A stretch of 17,144 nucleotides of DNA. It comes from Desulfobacterales bacterium (GTDB lineage: Bacteria > Desulfobacterota > DSM-4660 > Desulfatiglandales > Desulfatiglandaceae). Of this stretch, positions 6,857 through 14,736 are shown piece after piece. Under the pieces are notes generated by a model that saw only the letters and a program-made list of their open reading frames with translations, searched no databases and was not told the origin of the DNA. The stretch's first letter is position 1. Each line of letters opens with the position of its first letter. The DNA lies in contig JAKLQB010000128.1 in assembly GCA_022013615.1 (NCBI GenBank), positions 1 through 17,144 on the forward strand, read 5' to 3'. Made by a program: the position numbers and the translations under genes.

Positions 6857-8112
6857 CAATCCCTAACCTGTCCTTGCCCATATACAATAAATTTTGTAGT
6901 GGTCAACTCCTCCAGTCCCATGGGTCCAAAGGCGTGAAGTTTTGAGGTGTTGATCCCGATTTCCGCACCAAGCCCTAACTGATTTCCGTCATTAAAGCGT
7001 GTGGAGGCATTGATTAGAACCACCGACGCGTCCACTTCAGCTAAGAAACGCTGGGAGCGGTTATAATCATTTGTAATAATGGCTTCTGTGTGATTGGAGC
7101 CATATTGTTCAATGTGATCAAGAGCTTCATCCATATTTGAGACGATCTTGACCGCAAGTATCAGGTCAAGAAATTCGGCGGGCCAGTCTGTCTCAACGGC
7201 AGGTTTGATTCCCGGGGACAATTCCAGTGTTCTGGGACAGCCTCTGATTTCCACATTAGCATCGCGGAAACGTTTCACCATGTCGGGGAGAAAATCGCTC
7301 GCAATGCCTTTATGAATGAGCATGGTTTCCATGGCATTGCAAACCCCCGGCCTTTGAACCTTGGCATTAAAGCATATTTCCCTGGCCATCTGAAGGTCAG
7401 CGTACTCATCCACGTATACGTGACAGACACCCTTGTAATGTTTTAGTACAGGGACACGGGAATGCTCTGTCACAAAACGGATCAGGCCCTCGCCTCCTCT
7501 CGGAATAATTGTGTCAATGTAGTCGTCAAGGCCGATCAAAATCTTAACTGCCTCTCTATCTGTGGTTGGAATAATCTGTATGGCCTTCGGAGGGAGTCCG
7601 GTTTCCACCAGTGCTTGTTCTAACAGATCCGAAAGGATCAAGTTGGAATGAATGGCCTCAGATCCTCCTTTAAGGATTACCGTGTTGCCGGATTTCAGGC
7701 ACAGGGCGGCAGCGTCCACTGTCACATTTGGACGCGATTCATAAATGAATCCAATAACACCGAGGGGTATCCGAACGCGTCCCACAAGCAATCCATTGGG
7801 CCGTTTCCACATTCCGGAGACTTCACCAACAGGGTCTGGTAAGGCAGCCACTTCCCTCAGACCGTCTGCCATTCCCCTGATTACATTGTAATCCATGGTT
7901 AATCGATCGATCATTGCGGCGGACAGGCCTGCCTTTCGTGCCAGGTCCAGGTCCTTTTCATTCTCCTTGATAATATCTGCCTGCCTATCAATGAGTTTGC
8001 CTGCCAATAACTCCAGAGTGGAATCCTTTTGTGCCCTTCCAACACGTCTCAATTGTCTCGATGCCGCTTTGGCCTCTTTGGCCATGTCCTCGATCATGTC
8101 CGCAAGTGACAT
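6856..8112 (-). CDS. proA: Glutamate-5-semialdehyde dehydrogenase (gamma-glutamyl phosphate reductase) ProA
   Basis: ProA reduces gamma-glutamyl phosphate to glutamate 5-semialdehyde with NADPH, the second step of proline biosynthesis, and is thought to receive the labile substrate from ProB. The 418-residue product has full family length. It shows the aldehyde-dehydrogenase fold landmarks [17 protein letters not shown] (115-131), LKGGSEA (147-153), IIPRGGEGL (202-210), and the catalytic cysteine C258 in [14 protein letters not shown]-terminal GLGAEIGI segment is also typical. ATG at 8112 is preceded by AAAGGAGA at a good distance, which fixes the start even though it lies 19 bases inside proB. 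No key residue is missing. Confidence 0.97.
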   Translation of the reverse strand: MSLADMIEDMAKEAKAASRQLRRVGRAQKDSTLELLAGKLIDRQADIIKENEKDLDLARKAGLSAAMIDRLTMDYNVIRGMADGLREVAALPDPVGEVSGMWKRPNGLLVGRVRIPLGVIGFIYESRPNVTVDAAALCLKSGNTVILKGGSEAIHSNLILSDLLEQALVETGLPPKAIQIIPTTDREAVKILIGLDDYIDTIIPRGGEGLIRFVTEHSRVPVLKHYKGVCHVYVDEYADLQMAREICFNAKVQRPGVCNAMETMLIHKGIASDFLPDMVKRFRDANVEIRGCPRTLELSPGIKPAVETDWPAEFLDLILAVKIVSNMDEALDHIEQYGSNHTEAIITNDYNRSQRFLAEVDASVVLINASTRFNDGNQLGLGAEIGINTSKLHAFGPMGLEELTTTKFIVYGQGQVRD

Positions 8113-9302
8113 AACTCGTCTCCTTCTTTCATCTGATCGGCAAGGACGAGGTTGTCCCTATGGATCACTTCATCATCGTTTTTAAAACCCAGTCTTGATT
8201 CTATCTCAGCCGTCTTGGCGCCTATAATCTTATTGATATCACTCGAATGATAGTTAACCATGCCCACAGCTACCTCTTTTCCGGTTTCACTGATCAGCAG
8301 CACGGAATTGCCGAGACTGAATCTACCTCTTACCTCCGTAATACCCGAGGGGAGGAGGCTCTTTCCACGTTCCACAAGGGCTTTTTCCGCTCCCCGATCA
8401 ATGACTATTTCCCCTTTTGGAGACTTGGTGAATGCGATCCAGTGCTTTCGACTGCAAAGGGTCACTTCCTGGGGCAGGAAGAGTGTCCCTTCTTCTTTTC
8501 CCATAAATATTTGTTTCAAGATACGAGGCTTCAGCCCATTGGCAATAATGGTTGGGACACCGGCAAGGGCCACTTTCTCTGCAGCCTTGATCTTGCTCGC
8601 CATGCCGCCTCTGCCCAGAAAACCTGGAATTGAGCTGGCCGATCTCGTAACTTGTCGGTTAACCTTTTCCACGACCCTGATGAGCTTCGCATCTTTGTGG
8701 GTTCGTGGATCCTTATCAAAAAGGCCATCGATATTGGTCAAATTGATTAGAAGATCGGATTCGCTCAGGTTCGTCACCATGGCGCTCAGATTGTCATTAT
8801 CACCGAATTTTATCTCATCTACGACCACAGTGTCATTTTCATTGATGATGGGAATGATTTTCCACGAGAGCAGGGTGAAGAGGGTATTACGGGCATTTAA
8901 GTACCGGCGTCTGTGGGTGAGGTCATCACGGGTGGTCAGGATTTGTGCCACCTTTTGTCCGTGACGTCCGAAGGCCTCTTCATAAGCCATCATCAGGCTG
9001 CTCTGACCCACGGCAGCCACGGCCTGTTGTTGTGAGACTGACTGTGGCCTTTTGGAGAGTCCGATCTTTTTGAGGCCGGAGGCAATGGCACCCGAAGAAA
9101 CCAGGATAATCTGGAGCCTCTTGTTCCTTAGCGCGCAAATATCCGTCGCCAGGTCTTCAATAACGGCCATGTTGAGGCCATTTTTGGCGGTCAGGACGCC
9201 ACTGCCCACCTTAATCACAGCCCTTTTAACCGGTTTCAGCAGTTCTTTTCTCGAAATGTTTTCCGCCTTTTTCTTTGGGCCAGCCATCAGTCTTCGCCCC
9301 AT
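8094..9302 (-). CDS. proB: Glutamate 5-kinase ProB with PUA domain
   Basis: ProB phosphorylates glutamate to gamma-glutamyl phosphate, the feedback-regulated first step of proline synthesis. The product (402 residues from ATG 9302) has an amino-acid-kinase domain: KVGSGVLT (31-38), [10 protein letters not shown] (68-77), PIINENDTV and FGDNDNLSA (about 151-175), and the GRGGMASKI loop near 235. A C-terminal PUA domain (about 285-370) is of the kind found in the long E. coli form. The N-terminus carries ~25 residues before the first strand, rich in lysine and longer than usual. A second ATG at 9287 overlaps the obg stop as TGATG and would remove five residues; both starts are credible. It overlaps proA by 19 bases. 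Confidence 0.96.
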   Translation of the reverse strand: MGRRLMAGPKKKAENISRKELLKPVKRAVIKVGSGVLTAKNGLNMAVIEDLATDICALRNKRLQIILVSSGAIASGLKKIGLSKRPQSVSQQQAVAAVGQSSLMMAYEEAFGRHGQKVAQILTTRDDLTHRRRYLNARNTLFTLLSWKIIPIINENDTVVVDEIKFGDNDNLSAMVTNLSESDLLINLTNIDGLFDKDPRTHKDAKLIRVVEKVNRQVTRSASSIPGFLGRGGMASKIKAAEKVALAGVPTIIANGLKPRILKQIFMGKEEGTLFLPQEVTLCSRKHWIAFTKSPKGEIVIDRGAEKALVERGKSLLPSGITEVRGRFSLGNSVLLISETGKEVAVGMVNYHSSDINKIIGAKTAEIESRLGFKNDDEVIHRDNLVLADQMKEGDELCHLRT

Positions 9303-10291
9303 TTTTCCGCGATGAATTTCTTTAATCCTTCAAGACCTTCACCAGTCAGCGCAGAAATGGGTAAGGACTCTATTCCCACCTTCTCCAGTGCCATTTGTAG
9401 CGTTCTTAAATCTCTGCGATCGGGCCCATAGAGATCCATCTTATTAATTAGCACCATTTGAGGCTTTTCAAGCAATGCAGGATTGTAGGCCTCCATCTCG
9501 TGTCTGAGCGCGTGAAAATCTTCCAGGATATCCTGATCGGGCTGGTATGTAATGTCTAAAAGATGTAACAAAAGCTTTGTGCGTTCAATATGCTTCAAAA
9601 AACGATGACCAAGGCCACGGCCTGTGCTTGCTCCTTCAATTAATCCCGGTATATCAGCAATAATTAGAGACCTTTCATGGTCAAAGGCCATGACACCCAG
9701 ATTAGGGGTAAGGGTAGTGAAAGGGTAGCTGTCAATCTTGGGACGCGCCATGCTGAGGCGGGAAAGAAGTGTTGATTTGCCGGCATTAGGCAAACCGATT
9801 AGCCCAATGTCGGCCAGAAACTTTAGCGAGAGTTTTAGTCTTTTTTCCTGGCCGGGAAAGCCTGGATGGGCAATCCTTGGAGCTCTGTTAGTCGAAGTGG
9901 CGAAACGTTGATTTCCTTTCCCTCCCTTTCCACCAGGAAGGAGGAAAAATTCCTGTTTGTCATGTATTAGATCAGCAAGTAACTCACCTGTATCAAGGTC
10001 TTCAATGACGGTTCCCAAAGGGACATCAATAAAAAGATCAGGACCGTTTTTGCCAAATTGGCTCTTTCCCCTTCCGGGTTTACCATCGGGGGCCTTAAAG
10101 TGCTTATGCGACCTGAAATCAGTTAAGGTATGGAGTCTCCTGCTCGCCCTTACTGTTATGCTTCCGCCATCTCCACCGTCGCCGCCGTCCGGGCCGCCTT
10201 TGGGTATGAATTTTTCCCTTCTAAAGCTGATGCAACCTTTTCCACCGTCTCCCGATATGGCCGTAATGACTGTTTCATCGAGAAAGTCCAT
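9287..10291 (-). CDS. obgE: Obg/CgtA GTPase (50S assembly and stress GTPase)
   Basis: Obg is an essential GTPase that binds the 50S subunit late in assembly and senses (p)ppGpp and GTP. From ATG 10291 the product has 334 residues: an N-terminal glycine-rich Obg fold (about 1-157, with GGPDGGDGGDGG and GGKGGKGN), then a G domain with P-loop GLPNAGKST (166-174), switch/G3 DIPGLIEGA (213-221), G4 NKMD (283-286) and G5 SAL. The extra C-terminal OCT domain of Bacillus Obg is absent, as in most proteobacterial forms. An in-frame TTG four codons earlier (10303) is a poorer start because MDFLDE aligns with the normal N-terminus. It follows rpmA by 36 bases, the conserved rplU-rpmA-obg order. Confidence 0.96.
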   Translation of the reverse strand: MDFLDETVITAISGDGGKGCISFRREKFIPKGGPDGGDGGDGGSITVRASRRLHTLTDFRSHKHFKAPDGKPGRGKSQFGKNGPDLFIDVPLGTVIEDLDTGELLADLIHDKQEFFLLPGGKGGKGNQRFATSTNRAPRIAHPGFPGQEKRLKLSLKFLADIGLIGLPNAGKSTLLSRLSMARPKIDSYPFTTLTPNLGVMAFDHERSLIIADIPGLIEGASTGRGLGHRFLKHIERTKLLLHLLDITYQPDQDILEDFHALRHEMEAYNPALLEKPQMVLINKMDLYGPDRRDLRTLQMALEKVGIESLPISALTGEGLEGLKKFIAEKWGED

Positions 10292-10327
10292 TTTAGATCT
10301 CAAGGGAAGCGGAGTTCCCTATTGCGT

Positions 10328-10582
10328 CTATGTAACGTAAACACTAACCTTCTTTCGTTTCTTTCCGAAACGCTCGTAGGCAACAATCCCGTCGATTTTG
10401 GCAAAAATGGTATAGTCCTTTCCGAGGCCCACATTGTTTCCCGGGTGCAATTTGGTCCCTCTCTGACGGACAAGGATGTTACCAGCCTGCACCTTTTGAC
10501 CACCAAACCTTTTTACACCAAATCTCTGACCGGCACTGTCCCTGCCGTTTCTGGAACTCCCACCTGCTTTTTTATGTGCCAT
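10328..10582 (-). CDS. rpmA: 50S ribosomal protein L27
   Basis: The 84-residue product has the conserved start [16 protein letters not shown] and the core LGVK-like [18 protein letters not shown], then [20 protein letters not shown]27 sits near the peptidyl-transferase centre, and its N-terminal tail reaches toward the P-site tRNA. The Ala-His-Lys-Lys N-terminus needs no proteolytic processing, unlike Firmicutes L27 with its extra leader. It lies 32 bases after rplU and just before obg, in the usual operon order. Confidence 0.98.
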   Translation of the reverse strand: MAHKKAGGSSRNGRDSAGQRFGVKRFGGQKVQAGNILVRQRGTKLHPGNNVGLGKDYTIFAKIDGIVAYERFGKKRKKVSVYVT

Positions 10583-10614
10583 GATTCATCCCTCATCTAC
10601 AGCTCGTTTTCGGC

Positions 10615-10926
10615 TTATTGTTCAATATTTTCAATATTAACAAGCGTGAAATGCTGTCTATGCCCTTGTTTTCGGCGATATCCTTTTCTTCTTTTATACT
10701 TAAAAACAATGATCTTCCGATTCCTACCATGACGAGTAATTTGGCCAATGACCTTTGAATTATCAAGATAAGGCTGACCCATCTTAACGTTTTCGCCGTC
10801 AGAGGTTAAGAGGACCCTGTCAAATGTGACGCTGTTGCCGACTTCCCCGTTGAGTTTTTCAAATTTTACTTGATCACCTGGGGCAACCCGGTACTGTTTT
10901 CCACCAGTCATAATGACTGCATACAT
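10615..10926 (-). CDS. rplU: 50S ribosomal protein L21
   Basis: The 103-residue product is a standard L21: MYAVIMTGGKQYRVAPGD at the N-terminus and the KRRKGYRRKQGHRQ basic motif near the C-terminus (about 79-92), which contacts 23S rRNA. It is the first gene of the rplU-rpmA-obg-proB-proA-nadD-rsfS run. AAGGAGT (about 10934-10940) lies just upstream of the ATG. A near-consensus sigma-70 promoter ends about 34 bases before the start, giving a short leader with little room for an L21-type autoregulatory structure. Confidence 0.98.
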   Translation of the reverse strand: MYAVIMTGGKQYRVAPGDQVKFEKLNGEVGNSVTFDRVLLTSDGENVKMGQPYLDNSKVIGQITRHGRNRKIIVFKYKRRKGYRRKQGHRQHFTLVNIENIEQ

Positions 10927-10959
10927 GATTTTTACTCCTTCATAGAAAGTGAATTAAAA

Positions 10960-10988
10960 AATATATTTAAATACATACTTTATGTCAA
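10960..10988 (-). promoter_or_regulatory. Sigma-70 promoter of the rplU operon
   Basis: Read on the minus strand: -35 TTGACA (10988-10983), a 17-base spacer, then -10 TATATT (10965-10960). This is a six-of-six -35 and five-of-six -10 match with ideal spacing, 34 bases upstream of rplU in an AT-rich stretch. It suits a highly expressed ribosomal operon. Confidence 0.82.
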
Positions 10989-11077
10989 GACAAAAATATT
11001 TCTACCTATGCGGCTAAATTCAATTCTTTGATGTTTTGTAACAGTTTAGCGCATTGAAAATAAGAAAGGAAGGGCTG

Positions 11078-11189
11078 TGGAGTTCTTTTTCAGCGCCGCC
11101 TCTGACCGCCGAAGCGGCCAGTTTGATCGAAAAAGAGACTCCAGCGTTGCGGAGTCACATACGAGGGAGCCGCAATCTGCCGAAGGCGG
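11078..11189. other. GC-rich cluster of nested and competing hairpins between kinase gene and rplU promoter
   Basis: Three inverted repeats lie close together. (a) Outer arms 11078-11091 and 11129-11143 pair almost completely (one extra base) and enclose a hairpin at 11102-11121. On the minus strand that hairpin is an 8-bp stem (one G-U) closed by the very stable C(TTCG)G tetraloop. (b) GACTCC/GGAGTC at 11137-11156 shares bases with the outer arm of (a), so the two are mutually exclusive. (c) CCGC/GCGG at 11170-11189 contains a small GCC-GAA-GGC hairpin. No ORF crosses the region sensibly. It could be an RNA 3'-end structure, a small RNA or a dispersed repeat. Confidence 0.6.
11130..11156 (-). 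terminator. Possible intrinsic terminator of the histidine kinase transcript
   Basis: On the minus strand the stem GACTCC-GGAGTC (6 bp plus a possible G-U, eight-base loop) is followed two bases later by five T residues (11134-11130). It lies about 77 bases after the kinase stop and before the rplU promoter, where a terminator would be expected. The stem is short, and the T-run also forms part of a competing longer hairpin. Confidence 0.45.
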
Positions 11190-11232
11190 GTGGTGAATTT
11201 TGGAGCGAATCTGTTGTTCAATAAAATGAGGG

Positions 11233-12486
11233 CTATTTTTTTACAGTCAGGGGATTTTTTAGCCTTCTTCGGGCTTCCTGGATCGTATAGCGGGTAACGA
11301 CGGGCATCTTTTCACCGGGCGTGTGTCCGAGGGAAATAGAGATGACATCTAAAAGCTCCGATTGTTCCACGGGTTTGAGCAGATATCCCGATATGCCCAA
11401 CTCCTTACAACGCGCTGTATCACCTTTTTGCCCCACGGAAGTGAGTAAAATGATCTTCATATCCGTCCCACAGGGCTCGTCTTTCAGTTTTCTTGCCACC
11501 TCAAATCCATCCATTCCCGGCATTTGTAAGTCCAACAAGAGCAGTCGATAGGGATTTTCTGATTTGAACGCCTTTTTGGCCTTGATAATTGCCTCTTTTC
11601 CATTTGCCGCCTCTGCAGACACAAGGCCGCGTGAACATATCATATTTTGAAAGACCAGGCGGTTGATTTCATTATCATCCACAATGAGGACTTTCAGACC
11701 AGACAGATCTAAATCCATCAGGTGCAGCTTATCTCCGATTTTTCCATGGCTTAGTGCAAGATGGACAGTGAAGTGCAAGGTGCTATCGTGTCCCATTTCA
11801 CTCTCCAACCAAATGCGGCCGCCCATCATCTCCACCAGGTGTTTGGACAAACTCAAACCCAATACTTCGCTGCCATGGTCTTGGACGGGGAATCCATCCA
11901 CCTGCGTAAAGCTCCTAAAAACATCTGCCATCTGTTCTCGAGGAATTCCAGTCCCAATGCCCGATACCACAAAATGTAAAACAACTACGGCATTTTCTTT
12001 TTTTTCTCCTTTTAATCCTATAACCACTTTTCCTTCTTTTGTGAACCTGATGGCATTTTGCGTCAAATTGATGATGATCTGGAAAAGCCTGCCCGGGTCT
12101 CCCATCAGAGCGGTTGGGACATCAGGTTCGATATGCCAGTTCAATTCAAGCCCTGCTGCTTTTGCATCTACTGTCAACTCGTTAGCCGCATTTTCCAGGG
12201 TGTTGCGTATGTCAAAATCGATCTCTTCCAGTTCAAGCTGGCAGGCCTCAATATTGGATAAATCAAGGATATCATTCAGAAAGGTTACCAATGAGTCAGC
12301 AGACATCCTAACAGTTTCGAGATATTCACGCTGTTTTTTTGTGAGGCCTGTTCCAAGGGTGAGGTCTGTCATCTCTACGATGGAGTCCATGCGATTACGG
12401 ATCACATGGTTTATATTGGTGAGAAACTCACTGCTGGCCAGATCCGTTGATTGGGGCCTCACGGCCTTTTGATTGGTTTGTTTCAT
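11233..12486 (-). CDS. Degenerate hybrid histidine kinase with one receiver domain, truncated
   Basis: Numbering is from the TTG at 12525; the more credible start is ATG at 12486 (residue 14), with GAAGGG upstream. The order is a HisKA helix pair (31-95), an HATPase_c domain (about 140-258) and a receiver (277-395). There is no sensor or membrane segment. The H-box reads NHVIRNRM (H40), where SHEIRTPM is typical, so the conserved Glu after His is Val. The N-box INLTQNA (152-158) is intact. The G1 box reads VSGIGTGIP instead of VxDTGIGIP, losing the ATP-base-binding Asp. The G2 box reads GSEVLGL instead of GGTGLGL. The receiver is intact: D283/D284, phosphoacceptor D332, T362, K384. The end, VVTRYTIQEARRRLK, is the linker that normally leads to a second receiver, but the protein stops there. 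Kinase activity is doubtful. The STAS-like gene lies just upstream. Confidence 0.88.
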   Translation of the reverse strand: MKQTNQKAVRPQSTDLASSEFLTNINHVIRNRMDSIVEMTDLTLGTGLTKKQREYLETVRMSADSLVTFLNDILDLSNIEACQLELEEIDFDIRNTLENAANELTVDAKAAGLELNWHIEPDVPTALMGDPGRLFQIIINLTQNAIRFTKEGKVVIGLKGEKKENAVVVLHFVVSGIGTGIPREQMADVFRSFTQVDGFPVQDHGSEVLGLSLSKHLVEMMGGRIWLESEMGHDSTLHFTVHLALSHGKIGDKLHLMDLDLSGLKVLIVDDNEINRLVFQNMICSRGLVSAEAANGKEAIIKAKKAFKSENPYRLLLLDLQMPGMDGFEVARKLKDEPCGTDMKIILLTSVGQKGDTARCKELGISGYLLKPVEQSELLDVISISLGHTPGEKMPVVTRYTIQEARRRLKNPLTVKK

Positions 12487-12534
12487 AGCTTGTTGACACC
12501 CTTCTTTGTGTTTTCTTAGTCTCAATGAGTAAAT

Positions 12535-12825
12535 CTAAGAAAATTTTTTTCCATTAGGAATTAACTTGCCCGAATTCTGACCGGTGAAGGCCACCAGGAA
12601 AGATCGTTCTTTTAGCATGTTAAGTTGATTATGAAATACATCCCGTGGGAATGGATGAATATGGTTCAGACAACTGGTATGTATTAAGACCCTTGAAGCC
12701 CCACGGCAGTTCTTTTTTAAAGCGTTAAGCACTTCGTATGCCGATGCCCTATCGAAATCACCCATTAATTTCAGGTGCAGATTGTCGCTGTTTTTATGAA
12801 TAAGAATTTTAAAATCTGTCGCCAC
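12535..12825 (-). CDS. Small STAS-like protein upstream of the histidine kinase
   Basis: From the GTG at 12825 the product has 96 residues: MATDFKILIHKNSDNLHLKLMG, DFDRASAYEVLNALKKNC, then VLIHTSCLNHIHPFPRDVF. The strand-helix-strand pattern, with a DFDRASAYEVLNAL helix and a strand ending in TS, resembles the STAS/anti-anti-sigma fold. The DS(S/T)G phosphorylation loop of SpoIIAA proteins is replaced by TSCLNHIH, so classical Ser phosphorylation is unlikely. The ribosome-binding site decides for GTG 12825; an ATG at 12858 would add 11 residues but has no such site. The kinase gene follows within about 50 bases, so the two are presumably one signalling unit, with the STAS domain as partner. 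The fold assignment is by pattern only. Confidence 0.6.
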   Translation of the reverse strand: MATDFKILIHKNSDNLHLKLMGDFDRASAYEVLNALKKNCRGASRVLIHTSCLNHIHPFPRDVFHNQLNMLKERSFLVAFTGQNSGKLIPNGKKFS

Positions 12826-12833
12826 TAATATGT

Positions 12834-12840
12834 TCTCCTT
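12834..12840 (-). promoter_or_regulatory. Ribosome-binding site that fixes the GTG start of the STAS-like gene
   Basis: AAGGAGA on the minus strand lies eight bases before GTG 12825. Nothing comparable lies before the upstream in-frame ATG at 12858, so the shorter product is preferred. Confidence 0.7.
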
Positions 12841-12858
12841 CTCGGATTGGATAGGCAT

Positions 12859-13599
12859 TGGTTGGAGTAATTAGTAAAGGGAAGAGAATCTACTATTAGT
12901 ATTCATCTGTAGGTTTTTGGCTGTTAGTTGCACACCACAAATGTTCAGATGCAATATATTTTTACAATAAGATGTCTGAATATTATGCGTTCATATATTC
13001 GGCACAGGGAAGCGGCCGGGGCCTTTGCCAAACCCAATCCCCGCAGTCTGCAATAGATATGTAACGGATTCATGTAATGTTTAATGACTTTTCCCATAAG
13101 AGCATTCAACTATACTCAACCGATGCTGCAAAAAGGCTGAGGTGATCATTAATTAACCAGACTGACGGTGACGGTGTGCATGAGATATTATAAATCTTGA
13201 TCATGCATTTTCTTAACAATAGGATCTCAAAAGCCTTGCTGACCGTTTTCGATATTGAAATGATGCAAAACCCCTGCCATATGTTTCGGGGGGGATATCG
13301 TCTTTAATTCCCGCCATTTAGCACAAAATCGCTGTGATTCCTGTTCCAGAAGTGCCGAAAATTGTCAAAAACCATCAAAATGTGTCAAAAGAAATAACAC
13401 TCTTGATGAGGGATTTTACTGGTGTGATAGCACCTCTTTCACTTGACACCGAGCCTCTTTTTTTTCTAAGCTGAATCTAATCAATGGGGATACTTATTTT
13501 GCTAACACTTTTCAGGAAAGCCCGTAGCAGGTTGTCAGCAGTCAGTTGTATCTGTGATATAAGGTAATTGGTTAACCCTAACGTTGTCAGGAGGGTCAA
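12859..13599. other. Long intergenic region without recognisable gene
   Basis: All frames are broken by frequent stops or carry implausible sequence, and I see no conserved protein. Small features noted: an inverted repeat TGCATGA/TCATGCA (13177-13183 and 13201-13207) with an extra AGA/TCT pair inside; clustered TGTCAAAA-type words around 13360-13390; TTGACA at 13443-13448 with only a poor -10 (TAAGCT, 13467-13472) as a weak candidate promoter for the carbamoyltransferase gene; and its ribosome-binding site AGGAGGG at about 13589-13595. It may hold the promoters of both flanking genes or decayed DNA. Confidence 0.5.
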
Positions 13600-14664
13600 A
13601 TGAATATTTTGGATCAGAAATTTGCTGAATTTCATGAACTTGCAACAGAGGAAAAAATTGAGTGTTTTACGAAAAATGGTCGGCTTTTTGACATGATTAT
13701 CTCCCAGCAGTTGAATCGTAAAATCATTGACAACATATACGAAATTACGAATCGAATCAGGCATATATCAAAGACCAGGGCTGGCTTACTTTTCCTGCAA
13801 AGCATCCTGTCTCACAAACGTGTTATGCTCTATTTTGCTCAGCCGTCATCCAGGACTTTTCTGTCTTTTGAAAATGCCTGCCACATTCTGGGGATGAAGA
13901 CCTCGGAGATTCGTGATGCCAGAGTTTCATCAGAGGTAAAGGGTGAAAGCTTTGATGATAGTTTGCGCACCTTTTCATCCTATACCAACTTGATTATTAT
14001 AAGACATAAAGAGCAGGACATGGCCGAACGTGCTGCCTGGCTTCTGAATACCTGTACGAATCGTCCGGTTCCTATTATTAACGGCGGTTCAGGGAGCGAT
14101 CAGCATCCGACACAAGCAATGCTTGATGTTTATACCCTGCAATATTCATTTGCTAAACAGGGAGGACTTGATGGAAAAACAATTATGATGTGTGGTGATC
14201 TTAAAAGGGGAAGGACAGTAAGATCTTTGAGTTACCTGCTGAAAAATTTCGAAGACGTTAAGATCATCTACACAGCTCCCCAGGCCTTTCAGATGGAAGA
14301 AGACGTGTGCAGTTTCCTCGAAAAGCACAAAATCCCTTTTCATATTGAGACCGAGGCCCTGGATAATGTCCTTTCTGAAGCCGATGCAATTTACATGACC
14401 AGGATTCAGGATGAACATGATGCAACTGCTGGAGAGTCAGGTAAAACTGATACTTCCAAGTTTAAACTCAGACCCTCTGATATGACCAGGATAAGACCGA
14501 GTGCGATTATTATGCACCCGTTTCCCAGACGAGATGAAATTGATGTGGCAATCGATTCTGATCCGAGGGCCATTTACTGGCGACAGGAGAGGAACGGTAT
14601 GTGGACAAGGGCAGCTTTGATAGCCTATATATTTAACGTTCATGAGGAAATCCTGAATTACTGA
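13600..14664 (+). CDS. pyrB: Aspartate carbamoyltransferase, N-terminally extended divergent form
   Basis: The enzyme condenses carbamoyl phosphate and aspartate to carbamoyl-aspartate, the committed pyrimidine step. The 354-residue product has ~31 residues more at the N-terminus than E. coli PyrB. The carbamoyl-phosphate loop reads FAQPSSRTFLSFE (79-91), where FFExSTRTRLSFE is typical; R85 and T86 remain, but the second Arg of the loop is Phe. Other active-site residues are present: K114 in VKGES, R135-H136, H169 in QHPTQ, R205 in RGRTVRSL, MTRIQ (266-270) and HPFPRRDEI (306-314, usually HPLPR). No regulatory subunit (pyrI) or other pyr gene is adjacent, so oligomeric state and allostery are open. 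AGGAGGG precedes the ATG. It is a carbamoyltransferase with confidence; the aspartate substrate is likely rather than proven. Confidence 0.9.
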   Translation: MNILDQKFAEFHELATEEKIECFTKNGRLFDMIISQQLNRKIIDNIYEITNRIRHISKTRAGLLFLQSILSHKRVMLYFAQPSSRTFLSFENACHILGMKTSEIRDARVSSEVKGESFDDSLRTFSSYTNLIIIRHKEQDMAERAAWLLNTCTNRPVPIINGGSGSDQHPTQAMLDVYTLQYSFAKQGGLDGKTIMMCGDLKRGRTVRSLSYLLKNFEDVKIIYTAPQAFQMEEDVCSFLEKHKIPFHIETEALDNVLSEADAIYMTRIQDEHDATAGESGKTDTSKFKLRPSDMTRIRPSAIIMHPFPRRDEIDVAIDSDPRAIYWRQERNGMWTRAALIAYIFNVHEEILNY

Positions 14665-14703
14665 TCCGGGAAAGTGGCTGGGGTACTACTCTCTGTAAGC
14701 GCC

Positions 14704-14736
14704 TCCATCTTGTAATGGATCGAGTTATTTTTTTTT
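14704..14736 (+). terminator. Weak candidate terminator after pyrB
   Basis: TCCAT/ATGGA (14704-14708 and 14715-14719) forms a 5-bp stem with a six-base loop. A T-rich run follows at 14725-14736. The stem is short and separated from the run by five bases, and the run coincides with the lysine codons ending the opposing transporter gene. Confidence 0.25.

Noticed and set aside
8260..8964. 234-codon open frame on the plus strand
   Set aside because: It lies antisense to proB, whose motifs are unambiguous. The translation is rich in Ser, Arg and Pro with no domain pattern.
10130..10732. 200-codon plus-strand frame across the obg start, rpmA and the rplU end
   Set aside because: It crosses three certain minus-strand genes and shows no conserved motif.
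11663..12472. 269-codon open frame on the plus strand
   Set aside because: It is antisense to the histidine kinase gene; composition is typical of a shadow frame and no family is recognisable.
13360..13450. TGTCAAAA-rich stretch as insertion-sequence end
   Set aside because: No matching inverted terminus, target duplication or transposase is visible in the window.
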